Assembly (NCBI GenBank): GCA_001683825.1
Contig: LXTR01000070.1
Span: forward strand, 1 to 64,000
Length of the DNA: 64,000 nucleotides
Direction: 5' to 3'
From: Flavobacteriaceae bacterium CP2B
GTDB taxonomy: Bacteria; Bacteroidota; Bacteroidia; Flavobacteriales; Flavobacteriaceae
Shown piece by piece: positions 54,594 through 63,597 of this stretch. Below the pieces are notes generated by a model. The model was not told the DNA's origin, ran no database searches, and saw only the letters and a list, made by a program, of their open reading frames with translations. Made by a program: the position numbers and the translations under genes. The stretch's first letter is position 1. Every line of letters begins with the position of its first letter.

Positions 54594-56387
54594 CTACTTT
54601 TTTTGAACACTTTTTAGGTAAGTATTTGGTGTTGTACCCTCTATTTTTTTGAAGAATGTGTTGAAGACTGTTTTAGAGTTAAAACCACTATCATAAGCAA
54701 CAGCCATTATGGTTAAGCCTTTGTTTTCTTCCAGAAGAACGCGCTCTTTAAATTCGTTAACCCTAAAGGTATTTACATATTCAGAGAAGTTTTTTTGAAA
54801 CCCTATGTTTAATAATTGTGAGACGTAGTTGGCAGGAAGTTCTAAGTAAGAGGCAAGGTCTTTAAGTGACAGATCTGGATTTAGATATAATCTATAATCT
54901 TGCATAATTTGCTCCAGTTCGTTACTGTATTTTTTAATCTCATCAGCATTTAATAATGACTGTTTGTACTTCTTTTTCGGTTTGTAGTTTACATTGTCCG
55001 GAATTGCTTTGATCATAACCTCCTTAAAGCGTTTCTTATTTTTTATTGGTTTTATTATAGGCTCAGTATTGAGTAATAAAATTAAAGGCAAATGATTTTC
55101 AAATGCCTGTTCTACGAAGTCCAACGCTTTATCATAGTTCCCTAATAAAACATTTACTAAAATTAAAAAGTTAAAAGCTTTGTCCATACTTTCCGATTCT
55201 AAGTTGGTCTCTAACTCGCTAATCTTTTCATTGCATTTTACCATATCCTTAGCTTTCGCATAGCACATTGCTAAACCACCCAGTTGTGTTAAATCGGTAA
55301 CAGGCATTCCTTTTAAATTACTGTAATAATTTATAGCTTCTTCATCTTTTCCTGTGAGCAACATGCATTCGCCAATGTATAAATATGGAAAAGGAAGATC
55401 ATTGTTTAATTCTAAGGCTTTTTCTAAATAGGGTATTGCTTCGTTGAACTTTTCTTGAAGGTATAGTAAAAAGCCTTTGTAGTGATGATTCATTGCGGAA
55501 AAAGGATCTAATTGTAAGGCCTTATCAATATAATTTTGAGCTGAATCTAATTTCCCTTCTACAGTTAAATAGTTAGAAATAGTAAGATAAATATCATCAG
55601 CTGGTTGAATTTCCAGCGCTTTGTTAGCGTGTTCGTAAGCTTTTTCTAAATTCCAATTTTGCCAAGATTCTACCCAAGATAAATTTAATTGTACCCTAGA
55701 TGAATTTGGATTAAGTTCCATAGCTTTATCAAAAAAGGGTTGTGCTTTTTGAAACGCCTCGTAAGCTGGTAATAATCCGAGCGTACCCATATAAATATAG
55801 CTCTGATTAATATCGATGTAAGGATTTAAAAAATTAGGTGCTTTTTCTGTAATACATTTTAAAATGTCTATCCCTTTAAGTGAGTTGTCTACACCTAACT
55901 TCATAATGTAATATCTACCTTTTAGATAATCTCTGTAAATATGCACAGGAACATCAATAGGCTCTACTAACTTTTCTTCTATTTCTAAGTGACCTATGTG
56001 TTCGCGTAATTTTTCAGCAATAAATAGACTTATTTCATCTTGTATCTGAAAAACGTTTTCTGGGTTTCTATCAAAGGTTTCTGACCAGAAATGAAAGTCA
56101 TCCAAAGTATCGATCATTTGCACAGAAATGCGCATTTTATTTTTGGATGTTCTTACACTGCCTTCTATAAATGTAGCCACCTTTAGTTTTTCTCTTATCT
56201 CTTCGGAGGTAACCTTTTTGTTTTTAAAATAGAAGGAAGAAGTACGGGAGGTTACAGAAAGGTCTTTTATGGATGCCAATGCATTTATGATTTCTTCTGT
56301 CAAACCATCACAGAAATATTCATTGTTAATATCATTACTCATATTAACAAATGGTAAAACTGCTATGGATTTTGTTTTGGATGACAT
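54594..56387 (-). CDS. TolB-like/TPR/AraC fusion transcriptional regulator
   Basis: A 597-residue multi-domain protein. Residues 1-110 match the TolB-like domain of adenylate-cyclase-type regulators (SIAVLPFVNMSNDINNEYFC; GLTEEIINALASIKDLSVTS). About 130-430 are tetratricopeptide repeats (FDKAMELNPNSSRVQLNLSW; YIDKALQLDPFSAMNHHYKG). The last 100 residues are an AraC helix-turn-helix (LSLKDLASYLELPANYVSQL; LTIMAVAYDSGFNSKTVFNT). No signal peptide or membrane helix is seen, so it acts in the cytoplasm as a large one-component regulator. It lies upstream of the broken sigma gene, the last gene of the accessory cluster; its targets are unknown. Confidence 0.9.
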   Translation of the reverse strand: MSSKTKSIAVLPFVNMSNDINNEYFCDGLTEEIINALASIKDLSVTSRTSSFYFKNKKVTSEEIREKLKVATFIEGSVRTSKNKMRISVQMIDTLDDFHFWSETFDRNPENVFQIQDEISLFIAEKLREHIGHLEIEEKLVEPIDVPVHIYRDYLKGRYYIMKLGVDNSLKGIDILKCITEKAPNFLNPYIDINQSYIYMGTLGLLPAYEAFQKAQPFFDKAMELNPNSSRVQLNLSWVESWQNWNLEKAYEHANKALEIQPADDIYLTISNYLTVEGKLDSAQNYIDKALQLDPFSAMNHHYKGFLLYLQEKFNEAIPYLEKALELNNDLPFPYLYIGECMLLTGKDEEAINYYSNLKGMPVTDLTQLGGLAMCYAKAKDMVKCNEKISELETNLESESMDKAFNFLILVNVLLGNYDKALDFVEQAFENHLPLILLLNTEPIIKPIKNKKRFKEVMIKAIPDNVNYKPKKKYKQSLLNADEIKKYSNELEQIMQDYRLYLNPDLSLKDLASYLELPANYVSQLLNIGFQKNFSEYVNTFRVNEFKERVLLEENKGLTIMAVAYDSGFNSKTVFNTFFKKIEGTTPNTYLKSVQKK

Positions 56388-56999
56388 TGGTTATTATTTT
56401 GAATTTACAAAAACCAAATTTTTATTGACCGATATATGGTAGAAACTTGCAAATACGCCAGAAACTTGAAATGCCTGAGCAGCAAGAATTCTATTACTAT
56501 TCCATATAGATTTCTAATGATATGAACGATATGCCTTTATAAAATGCTTTGTATAAGGCATTAAACCTAGATACCGAAAAACAGGAAGTAAAGGTCATGG
56601 CCTTCACTATATTCCATAACTATTTGGGAGAGGATACCAAATCCATTAAATTAATCTATGGGGCTCCTTTACCCAAATTTTGGCTGTAATGTAGGCCTTG
56701 GAACATAAGAGTCATTAGCAGGGATGTATAATGTCAATTTTGAGAAGCAAAAATATCGAAAGAATAAGATACATTTAATTTTATAGTAGGTTTACACATA
56801 GATTATCGAACAAATGCCGAACAAACATATTTTTATATTTTATTCATTATTTGATTATCCATAATTTAAATAATATATAATGGTACACAGAACGTATACC
56901 ACACCATGCAGGAATAACCAGCCCCCCCCTTGATATATATCATTCCGTAAACCCCTGATTTGCGTTACTTTATTGTTCGACTCTTAAAACCGGACAATA
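56388..56999. other. AT-rich intergenic stretch with a short remnant
   Basis: This 612-base gap ends the second accessory region. On the plus strand 56543-56689 is an open, coding-like frame (LDTEKQEVKVMAFTIFHNYL; KLIYGAPLPKFWL) bounded by stops with no start, probably a gene remnant; family not recognised. The rest shows no gene. GC content rises at about 56920, where core sequence resumes. Confidence 0.4.
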
Positions 57000-57488
57000 A
57001 TGAAAACGCTAAAAAAACTTTGGCTCATCGTTCCGATCCTTTTGTGGACCATGGGATCCTGCTCCTCCGATGACAACGGTGGCGGCAATTCAACGACAGG
57101 GCCCGATTTTACCATAGCCGAAATGGCAGGGAGCTGGATAGCTACAGAAGCCGTCTTCATTCCCGAAAACAGCAACAGCGGGGAAGATCAGGTTTGGATC
57201 CCCAGGGATGGGGGGGAACTGACCCTAATCATACAGACCAGCGGCAGGTTTACCCTGACCGTCACACCCCCCGACCGGAGTTCCTATACCTATACGGGTA
57301 AAATGTTCTTTGAAGAGGGTGAGTTCTTTGTGATTGAATTTGATAAATACCCGGGTGAATATGAATACTGGGGCGTAGATATCACGGCCTCCACCCTGTA
57401 TCTCAATTCAACTTTCGGGGAATACGATTTTGATGGGGACGGGACTTTTGAAACGGCCACTGTCTTGTTGACTTTCGCCAGGAGCTAG
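57000..57488 (+). CDS. Lipocalin-like lipoprotein
   Basis: A 162-residue predicted lipoprotein (lipobox MGSC, then SSDDNGGGN linker). The mature part resembles flavobacterial lipocalin-like domains: MAGSWIATEAVFIP near the start, repeated strands with LTLIIQTSGRFTLTV and a Gly-rich end. These small envelope proteins have no known ligand. It is the first core gene after the AT-rich region and faces the acyltransferase gene. Confidence 0.7.
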   Translation: MKTLKKLWLIVPILLWTMGSCSSDDNGGGNSTTGPDFTIAEMAGSWIATEAVFIPENSNSGEDQVWIPRDGGELTLIIQTSGRFTLTVTPPDRSSYTYTGKMFFEEGEFFVIEFDKYPGEYEYWGVDITASTLYLNSTFGEYDFDGDGTFETATVLLTFARS

Positions 57489-57547
57489 GCCCTTGCTGTC
57501 TAACAACCACTCCCCCGGCTGCATGCAGGGGAGTTGCCGCAAGGCCT
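57487..57547. repeat. Nested inverted repeat between convergent genes
   Basis: An outer pairing AGGCCCTTGC / GCAAGGCCT (one mismatch) encloses an inner stem ACTCCCC / GGGGAGT around CGGCTGCATGCA. No T-run follows, so it is a possible, not proven, transcription end. Confidence 0.35.
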
Positions 57548-57571
57548 ATTGCCGGATAGCGCAGGGATGAT

Positions 57572-58123
57572 TTATTCAGGTATGCTAAAGCTCCTTTCGG
57601 GCACTTTGCCCACTACCCCGTTATAAAAGGCCTGGTACTCCCTGAAATCGGCTTCTTTGTCTCCCGTGGGTGTGTAGGGCTTTGAAATGCGCACCTGTTT
57701 TTTACCGAAATCAAACGCGACCAGGATGATGGGGACACCCGCTGTCCTGGCGATGTAATAGAACCCGGTCCTCCATTCGGCCACCTTTTTGCGGGTCCCT
57801 TCAGGCGAGAGTGCCAGCCGGAAAGTATCCCGTTCTTCAAAGATGCTGGCGATCAGCCTGACACTGTCGCTGCTCCGGCTTCGATCGATGGGAGCCCCGC
57901 CCATCCACCTGAAGAACCATCCAAAGGGGGGCTTGAAAAGGCTTGCCTTACCCACATAGTGGATTTCTTCACCGATGACTTTCCGCACGACAAGCCCCAG
58001 CACAAAATCCCACCAGCTGGTGTGCGGCACGACAATTACGACGCACTTTTTGATGTCCGGAAAGCTCCCTGTCAGCTTCCATCCCCATAATTTAAAATAA
58101 ACCAACCTGGCAAGAAATCGCAT
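57572..58123 (-). CDS. 1-acyl-glycerol-phosphate acyltransferase-like protein (PlsC family)
   Basis: A 183-residue LPLAT family protein. The catalytic HX4D motif is PHTSWWDF (His 34, Asp 39), and the acyl-acceptor motif is SPEGTRKK; GGAPIDRSRS is the second block. It is shorter than housekeeping PlsC, as are many lipid-modification acyltransferases of this group. It would transfer an acyl chain to a lipid or glycolipid. It lies 85 bases after kdnB, which makes a role in lipid A or LPS possible but unproven. Confidence 0.82.
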   Translation of the reverse strand: MRFLARLVYFKLWGWKLTGSFPDIKKCVVIVVPHTSWWDFVLGLVVRKVIGEEIHYVGKASLFKPPFGWFFRWMGGAPIDRSRSSDSVRLIASIFEERDTFRLALSPEGTRKKVAEWRTGFYYIARTAGVPIILVAFDFGKKQVRISKPYTPTGDKEADFREYQAFYNGVVGKVPERSFSIPE

Positions 58124-58208
58124 GAAAATATGGCATTACTGGAACAAAAAGGCCCTGTTTGGGGCCTCTACAAGTATTCTGTTAAAGGTGCTCGCCGGCA
58201 CACATTGC

Positions 58209-59336
58209 TTATATCCGTCGGTAGATGGATTTGAGTTCCTCTGCAGATACACGCGCTTTCCAGTCGGGCCCAAGGGCGTTTTCCCAAAGGGGCTCAAGCC
58301 CCAAGGCCACCGCACTCATCGTATCCAAATCATCCTCGCTTACATGGCCGCATACCCCTTTTGGCAGTACGATACCATGGGTATCCTTCATCCTGTGAAA
58401 CAGGGCCACCCCTTCCGGGTAAAATTCTTCCAAATGCTGGAACACCAGGCAATTCCCAAGGCCGTGCTTTACCCCCAGCACATAAGACAGGCCGTAGCTC
58501 ATCGCATGGGCCACCCCCACCTGGGAATAGGCGATGCTCATGCCCCCGTGCCAGGAAGCCATCATCAACTTTTCCCTGGCCTGTTTCTCGGGAAGGTCCC
58601 TTAGAAAAACCTCCTTGCAAAGGTCCAGTGCCTTTTCCCCATAACTCTGGCTAAAGGCATTCAGGTAGGTCCCGCTCAGCGATTCGATACAGTGGATAAA
58701 ACAGTCCATCCCCGTATAGAACCACTGCTCATGCGGAACCCCCTCCAGAAGGTCGGGGTCCAGGATTACCTGGTCAAAGGTGGTGTAATCCGAATTAATG
58801 CCTAATTTTTTTTCAGGCCCCAGGAGGACGGTGGTTCTGGAAACCTCGGCCCCCGTACCGCTGATGGTGGGGATGCCCACGTGGTATACCGCGGGTTTAT
58901 GGACCAGGTCCCAGCCCTGGTACCTGGCCGCCCCGCCTTCATTGGTAAGCATGATGGCCACGGCCTTGGCCAGGTCGAGCAAGGTGCCCCCTCCTATCCC
59001 GATAATCCCCGAGGGTTCTTCTGAAAACAGTTCCCTGATTTCATTGACCAGGGCGTCTACCTGCTGGGTTTTTGGTTCTTCATCGGCCGAGATAAAAACA
59101 AGCCGATCACTGCATATCAATGGAATCCGCTCTACCAGGCCGGTACCTTCAAATACGTCATCCACCAGATAGACCATGGGGGCCTCGGTACTCTTCCGGT
59201 GGGGCATCAGGATTTCACCGAGCTGTCCGAAACTCCCCGATCCAAAAACCACGCGGGGCACCATGGGGAAATTCCGGAACTTCGTCAGCGTATTTCGGAC
59301 ATTATTCTTCAACACAAAATCTTTTTTCACGTCCAT
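58209..59336 (-). CDS. kdnB: Kdo 8-oxidase KdnB-like iron-containing alcohol dehydrogenase
   Basis: A 375-residue member of the iron-containing alcohol dehydrogenase family. The NAD-binding loop is GIIGIGGGTLLDLAKAVAI; HAMSYGLSYVLGVKHGLGNC holds metal-binding His residues. Together with kdsB two genes upstream, this fits KdnB, which oxidises the C8 hydroxyl of Kdo so that an aminotransferase (KdnA) can make 8-amino-Kdo, as known from Shewanella. KdnA is not in the window. The gene follows the HAD gene by 4 bases and so is operonic. The KdnB call rests on context as well as similarity. Confidence 0.8.
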   Translation of the reverse strand: MDVKKDFVLKNNVRNTLTKFRNFPMVPRVVFGSGSFGQLGEILMPHRKSTEAPMVYLVDDVFEGTGLVERIPLICSDRLVFISADEEPKTQQVDALVNEIRELFSEEPSGIIGIGGGTLLDLAKAVAIMLTNEGGAARYQGWDLVHKPAVYHVGIPTISGTGAEVSRTTVLLGPEKKLGINSDYTTFDQVILDPDLLEGVPHEQWFYTGMDCFIHCIESLSGTYLNAFSQSYGEKALDLCKEVFLRDLPEKQAREKLMMASWHGGMSIAYSQVGVAHAMSYGLSYVLGVKHGLGNCLVFQHLEEFYPEGVALFHRMKDTHGIVLPKGVCGHVSEDDLDTMSAVALGLEPLWENALGPDWKARVSAEELKSIYRRI

Positions 59337-59340
59337 TGAA

Positions 59341-60042
59341 TTAGTCTAGGTATTTTAAAATGTCGGTAATCCTGCCCAGGGTCAGGTGGTTGTTCGTCTG
59401 TTCTTCCACAGCCACTTCCTCATGGGCCCAGGTGGTGTGGAAAGGCACGTGCACCGCCCGGGCACCGATGTTGAGTATGGGGAGCACGTCAGATTTCAAG
59501 GAGTTGCCAATCATCAGGAATTCATCCACGCCTATCTCCAGGTGGTCCAGCAGGTTCTGGTAGTTGGTCTCCTTTTTGTCACTCAAAACCTCTACGTGGT
59601 GGAAATACCTGGAGAGGCCGGATTTCTCCAGCTTTCGCTCCTGATCCAGCAAATCACCCTTGGTGAGGACGATAAGCCGGTATTTGCGCTCCAGCTGTTT
59701 AAGGACTTCCTCTACCCCGTCCAGCAACTCCACAGGCCTGGAAATCATTTCCTTGCCCACGTCAAGGATCTTGCCAATGGTTGCCTGGGAAACCCGGTTG
59801 TTGGAGAGTTCCAGCGCCAATTCTATCATAGAGAGCATAAAGCCCTTGATGCCGTAGCCGTATATTTCCAGGTTCTTCATTTCCATGCGGAAGAGTTCCT
59901 GGTCAATTTTGTTCTTGGTCTCGTACTGGTCCAAAAGTTCGGTAAAATGCTCCTCGGCCTCCCTGAAATAGGTTTCGTTTACCCACAGGGTATCGTCGGC
60001 ATCAAAACCGATGACTTTTATGTTTGTAAAATCTACTTCCAT
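59341..60042 (-). CDS. HAD-superfamily hydrolase
   Basis: A 233-residue HAD phosphatase. Motif I is [12 protein letters not shown] (Asp 14, Asp 16); motif [10 protein letters not shown] and motif [16 protein letters not shown] are present. It resembles the YjjG/HAD-IA group. It begins inside the last codons of kdsB (10-base overlap) and ends 4 bases before kdnB, so it belongs to the 8-amino-Kdo operon. Removing the phosphate from Kdo 8-phosphate is an attractive role because no KdsC gene is seen in the window, but KdsC is a different HAD type, so this is inference. Confidence 0.82.
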   Translation of the reverse strand: MEVDFTNIKVIGFDADDTLWVNETYFREAEEHFTELLDQYETKNKIDQELFRMEMKNLEIYGYGIKGFMLSMIELALELSNNRVSQATIGKILDVGKEMISRPVELLDGVEEVLKQLERKYRLIVLTKGDLLDQERKLEKSGLSRYFHHVEVLSDKKETNYQNLLDHLEIGVDEFLMIGNSLKSDVLPILNIGARAVHVPFHTTWAHEEVAVEEQTNNHLTLGRITDILKYLD

Positions 60043-60761
60043 GCCTCAATTGCGCGTTGCAGGTCTTCGGGAGTATCAATTTCTATCCCGGTAACTTTGG
60101 TTTCTACCATCTTAATCTTTTTACCGTATTCCAGGTAGCGGATCGCCTCTATTTTTTCGGCGGCTTCCAGGGGGAGCATCGGGAGCCGCTGAAAGTCCAT
60201 TAAAGCGCGCTTCCTGAAGGCATAAATACCCTTATGTTTATAGTAGGTGGGGGGAGCACCTTCCGCCCTGGGATAGGGTATGGGAGATCTTGAAAAATAT
60301 AAGGCGAAATTACGATTGTCTACAATAACTTTCACGGTATTGGGGTCACTAATTTCGTCCCAGTCGGCAATCCGCGTCATCAACGAGGCAAGGTCGATCT
60401 CCTTTTCCGGGTCTTCCCGGAAAACCGACAATACGCCCTCTAGGCTTTCCCTCTCGGTAAAAGGTTCATCACCCTGTACATTGACAATAATGTCTACGTC
60501 CATATCTGCCACCGCCTCGGCGATCCGGTCACTGCCACAAGCGTGCTCGGCCACGCTCATTATCGCCTGGCCACCGGCCCTGGTAATGGTGTCAAAGATC
60601 CGCTCACTGTCTGTAACCACGTACACCGAATCAAAGAGGCTGGTGTCCATGGCCGCCTCATACGTCCGCTGGATGACCGGTTTGCCCGCAAGGTCCTTCA
60701 TGAGTTTTCCCGGGAATCTCGAGGCCGCGTAACGGGCTGGTATCATGGCAATTATCTTCAT
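60033..60761 (-). CDS. kdsB: 3-deoxy-manno-octulosonate cytidylyltransferase
   Basis: A 242-residue sugar nucleotidyltransferase. It begins [20 protein letters not shown], the CMP-Kdo synthetase signature, and has the GDEPF site within [13 protein letters not shown] and the kinship motif [10 protein letters not shown]-type (here [13 protein letters not shown]). It activates Kdo (or 8-amino-Kdo) as the CMP-sugar for lipopolysaccharide. Shewanella KdsB prefers 8-amino-Kdo; the kdnB neighbour suggests the same here. It is the first gene of the three-gene operon. Confidence 0.95.
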   Translation of the reverse strand: MKIIAMIPARYAASRFPGKLMKDLAGKPVIQRTYEAAMDTSLFDSVYVVTDSERIFDTITRAGGQAIMSVAEHACGSDRIAEAVADMDVDIIVNVQGDEPFTERESLEGVLSVFREDPEKEIDLASLMTRIADWDEISDPNTVKVIVDNRNFALYFSRSPIPYPRAEGAPPTYYKHKGIYAFRKRALMDFQRLPMLPLEAAEKIEAIRYLEYGKKIKMVETKVTGIEIDTPEDLQRAIEAWK

Positions 60762-60802
60762 AGGAGGATCATCTAAAGCGTTGGTCAGCGGTTAATTCGT
60801 AC

Positions 60803-61372
60803 TCAGGTATTTATCCTGGGGCGGAGTTTTCTGTAAATCATAAAGATAACGATCAGGATTCCGATTACCATCAACACCCCGATCACCGGCGCAATGATAC
60901 TCGTTACGGTTACCACACCGGCCGTGGCGGTCTCTATGGTAGCGACCAGCGGGTTGCCCAGCCCTCCCGTGGTAGCCGTTGAGGCCAGACGGCTTGTGGC
61001 AGATGCGCCTTTCACGGCCGAGGCCGTCCCTCCCCCGGCGATGATCGCCAGACTCCAGGTAAGCAGGGGGTCCAGGTTGGCAATGGTAGACACCATTACC
61101 GCCGTACCGGCGATAGCTGCCAGTGGAAGTGCCAGGCCATCCAGGAGGTTGTCTACCCATGGGATATAGTAGGCAAAAAGCTCCACCAGGGTGGCCACGC
61201 CAAAGGTGATCAGGGCCGCCAGGCTCCCAATCCATTCCCAGTGTTCATTGAGGTCCCACATCCCATTGTAGGAGGCCAGGCTCAGGGCAAATAGCGGAAG
61301 AAAGACGCGAAACCCCACCGAGGCGGCCAATCCCACTCCCAGGAAGATGCTAATGATGGTTTCAGAGCTCAT
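60803..61372 (-). CDS. DUF4126-family membrane protein
   Basis: A 189-residue integral membrane protein. It has four to five hydrophobic helices (ISIFLGVGLAASVGFRVFLP; AIAGTAVMVSTIA; MVIGILIVIFMIYRKLRP). The GLAASVGFRVFLPLFALSLAS and LVELFAYYIPWVDNLLDGLA stretches are those of the DUF4126 family. Function is unknown. It sits just upstream of kdsB on the same strand, 41 bases away, so it may join that operon. Confidence 0.85.
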   Translation of the reverse strand: MSSETIISIFLGVGLAASVGFRVFLPLFALSLASYNGMWDLNEHWEWIGSLAALITFGVATLVELFAYYIPWVDNLLDGLALPLAAIAGTAVMVSTIANLDPLLTWSLAIIAGGGTASAVKGASATSRLASTATTGGLGNPLVATIETATAGVVTVTSIIAPVIGVLMVIGILIVIFMIYRKLRPRINT

Positions 61373-61404
61373 TGTATGCCGTGGTGCTTTGCTACGAAAT
61401 TAGG

Positions 61405-62844
61405 TTATTGCTCAGCAATAAAAAAATCGTTTTTGAAGCCTATGAGGTAGAGCCGTTCCCGGGCACGGGTCAGCGCGGTGTACAGCCACCGTAAAAATTC
61501 CTTGTCGACCCCCCCGGGGAGGTACGGTTGCTCTACAAACACCGTATGCCATTGTCCTCCCTGTGATTTGTGGCAGGTAATGGCATAGGAAAATTTTACC
61601 TGCAGCGCATTGAAAAACCGGTTGTTCTTTACAGCGAGGAATTTTTTGTATTTCGATTTTTCATGGGCATAGTCTTTTTGGACTTCTTCGTAGAGGCGGT
61701 TGCTGTCTTCATAGGGCAGGGAGGGCGATTCTGCCCTGATGGTGTCGAGCAACAAAACGGTTTCAAAAGGTTTTTGCCTGGGGTAATCGACCATTTTCAC
61801 CCGTACTTCGGCAAAGGTAAATCCGTACAATTCTTTAATGGCAAACAATTCCAGTATCTCGATGATATCCCCGTTGGCTATAAAGCCGGCTTCCGATTTG
61901 CTATCGAGCCAGAAGTAGTTGTTCTTTACCACCATCATATAATCGCCTACGGCCAATTGGTTTTCCAGGAACAGGATCCTGCTGCGGATGTTTTCATTGT
62001 ATAAGTTGGCCCGCTTGTTGGAACGCACGATCAAAACCGACTCTTCCTTACCCTGCTCCCGGTAAGAACTGTCTATAGCTTCCTGAATCTCATACCCATC
62101 CACAAGCCGGATAATATCGGCAAAAGGGTCCAGGTGAAAGCAAAAGTTATCCCAATAGCCCGATTGCAGTTGTTCCCGCAGCAAAGTGGCATTGGCCAGT
62201 ATCCCGGAGTCCTGCGCCTGTCTTACCACCTCGTCCAGTTCTATCTTCTCTACCTCCTTGCGATAGTTCAGGGCCAGTTTGTCGGCATCCAGGGCAGGGC
62301 TCAGCGTCAGGTGAACGGGCGGTAACTGGGCCGTGTCCCCGATCAGTATCAATTTGCACTGATGCCCTGAATACACGTACTGTATCAGGTCGTCCAGCAG
62401 GGAGCCATTGCCAAATAGCCTGGAATCGGTAGGCGCATCAGGGATCATAGAAGCTTCATCCACAATAAAAAGGGTGTCCCGGTGCTTGTTGGGTGAAAGC
62501 ACAAAGCGTACCCCGCCGCCCCGCTCTTTTCTGGGGACATATATCTTACGATGGATGGTATAGGCCTGGGTACCGGAATAGACCGACATCACTTTGGCCG
62601 CCCTCCCGGTAGGGGCCATGAGCACCGCCTTCTTTCGGGTCTTCCAAAGGTTGGTTACAATATCCCCCACTATAGTGGTCTTTCCCGTCCCGGCAAACCC
62701 CTTTAAAAGGAATACGGCATCCTGGGAGGGGTGCAGGACAAAATGCGCGAGTTTTTGCAGGGCGAGCCGCTGTTTCTCCGTGGGTTCATGCGGGAAATTT
62801 TCCTTGAGTAATGTATAGAAAGAGGCAGGCGTGAGAGCGGTCAT
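61405..62844 (-). CDS. RecD-like DNA helicase (superfamily 1B)
   Basis: About 479 residues from the Met of MTALTPASFYTLLKENFPHE; an upstream Met would add 26 residues reaching into the divergent promoter. Walker A is FAGTGKTTIVGD, Walker B FIVDEASMI, and the UvrD-C2-type end is YAITCHKSQGGQWHTVFVEQ followed by YTALTRARERLYLIG. It belongs to the RecD/exodeoxyribonuclease V alpha-like SF1B helicases, shorter than RecD itself, probably a 5'-3' helicase for repair or replication. It is divergent from the DUF3822-linked pair. Confidence 0.9.
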   Translation of the reverse strand: MTALTPASFYTLLKENFPHEPTEKQRLALQKLAHFVLHPSQDAVFLLKGFAGTGKTTIVGDIVTNLWKTRKKAVLMAPTGRAAKVMSVYSGTQAYTIHRKIYVPRKERGGGVRFVLSPNKHRDTLFIVDEASMIPDAPTDSRLFGNGSLLDDLIQYVYSGHQCKLILIGDTAQLPPVHLTLSPALDADKLALNYRKEVEKIELDEVVRQAQDSGILANATLLREQLQSGYWDNFCFHLDPFADIIRLVDGYEIQEAIDSSYREQGKEESVLIVRSNKRANLYNENIRSRILFLENQLAVGDYMMVVKNNYFWLDSKSEAGFIANGDIIEILELFAIKELYGFTFAEVRVKMVDYPRQKPFETVLLLDTIRAESPSLPYEDSNRLYEEVQKDYAHEKSKYKKFLAVKNNRFFNALQVKFSYAITCHKSQGGQWHTVFVEQPYLPGGVDKEFLRWLYTALTRARERLYLIGFKNDFFIAEQ

Positions 62845-62882
62845 AGACCCCCAAATATAAACAGGAAAAATGGGGTAAAACC

Positions 62883-62912
62883 TTTCACCATTAAAAAAAA
62901 ATTGTAGATTTG
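62883..62912 (+). promoter_or_regulatory. Promoter of the 62950 gene
   Basis: TAGATTTG at 62905-62912 matches TAnnTTTG. At the exact 19-base spacing upstream lies TTT instead of TTG, a near match. It is 37 bases before the ATG. Confidence 0.5.
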
Positions 62913-62949
62913 TGAGAACCACATACCATAATTAACTCTAATACAAAAA

Positions 62950-63597
62950 ATGAAAACCATACTTCAAATTGTTCTTTGGATCATTTGTGTTTTTTTAGGC
63001 TATCTGATTTACAAATCGGTAACCGGACCTATTGAATTTGCCAAAGTGAAGGAAAGGCGTTATGCAGACGTGATCAACCGCCTTAAGGACATCAGGAATT
63101 CCCAGGAAGCTTACAAGACCGTTAACGGAAAATACGCCAATGACTTCAACAGCCTGGTCGCCTTTGTAGATACAGGGAATTACACCATTACCCAACAAAG
63201 GGATTCCTCTTATATGGAGTATGACAAGACCTATGGGATCGACCTGCTTAGGGAAGTTACCATTACAGATACCCTGGGATTTGTCGCCGTCAAAGATTCC
63301 CTTTTCAAAAACAGCGACCGCTACAAACAAATGATGAATGTGCCCCACGGGCAGAACAACGAAACCTTTGAACTAAAGGCCGATGTGATAGAACGAAGTG
63401 GCTATAAGGTACCGGTTTTTGAAGCCAAAGTCGCAAAGAAAGTCGTATTGTATGACCAGCCCGCAGACCTGGTAGCCAGGGAAAACGCACAGATCAGTGT
63501 TGAAGAGGTCAACGGCAATGCGATCAAAGTGGGCTCCCTGACGGAAGTGAGTACTAGCGGAAACTGGCCCCCTATTTATGACAAAAAAGGAGAGTAA
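62950..63597 (+). CDS. Conserved flavobacterial membrane-anchored hypothetical protein
   Basis: A 215-residue protein with one N-terminal membrane helix (ILQIVLWIICVFLGYLIYKS) and a soluble domain. RRYADVINRLKDIRNSQEAY and KYANDFNSLVAFVDTG recall the pseudopilin-like N-terminal region of flavobacterial proteins. No enzymatic motif is seen. The next gene starts 20 bases before its stop, so the two are translationally linked. The function is unknown; the C-terminal domain is rich in charged residues. Confidence 0.75.
   Translation: MKTILQIVLWIICVFLGYLIYKSVTGPIEFAKVKERRYADVINRLKDIRNSQEAYKTVNGKYANDFNSLVAFVDTGNYTITQQRDSSYMEYDKTYGIDLLREVTITDTLGFVAVKDSLFKNSDRYKQMMNVPHGQNNETFELKADVIERSGYKVPVFEAKVAKKVVLYDQPADLVARENAQISVEEVNGNAIKVGSLTEVSTSGNWPPIYDKKGE

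Noticed and set aside
44918-56999. Direct repeats or tRNA bordering the second AT-rich region
   Set aside because: No matching sequence was found at its two edges by eye, so no integration site can be named.
59386-60138. Open frame of 250 codons opposite the HAD gene of the kdsB operon
   Set aside because: Antisense to a clear HAD gene and crosses into kdsB; no protein character.
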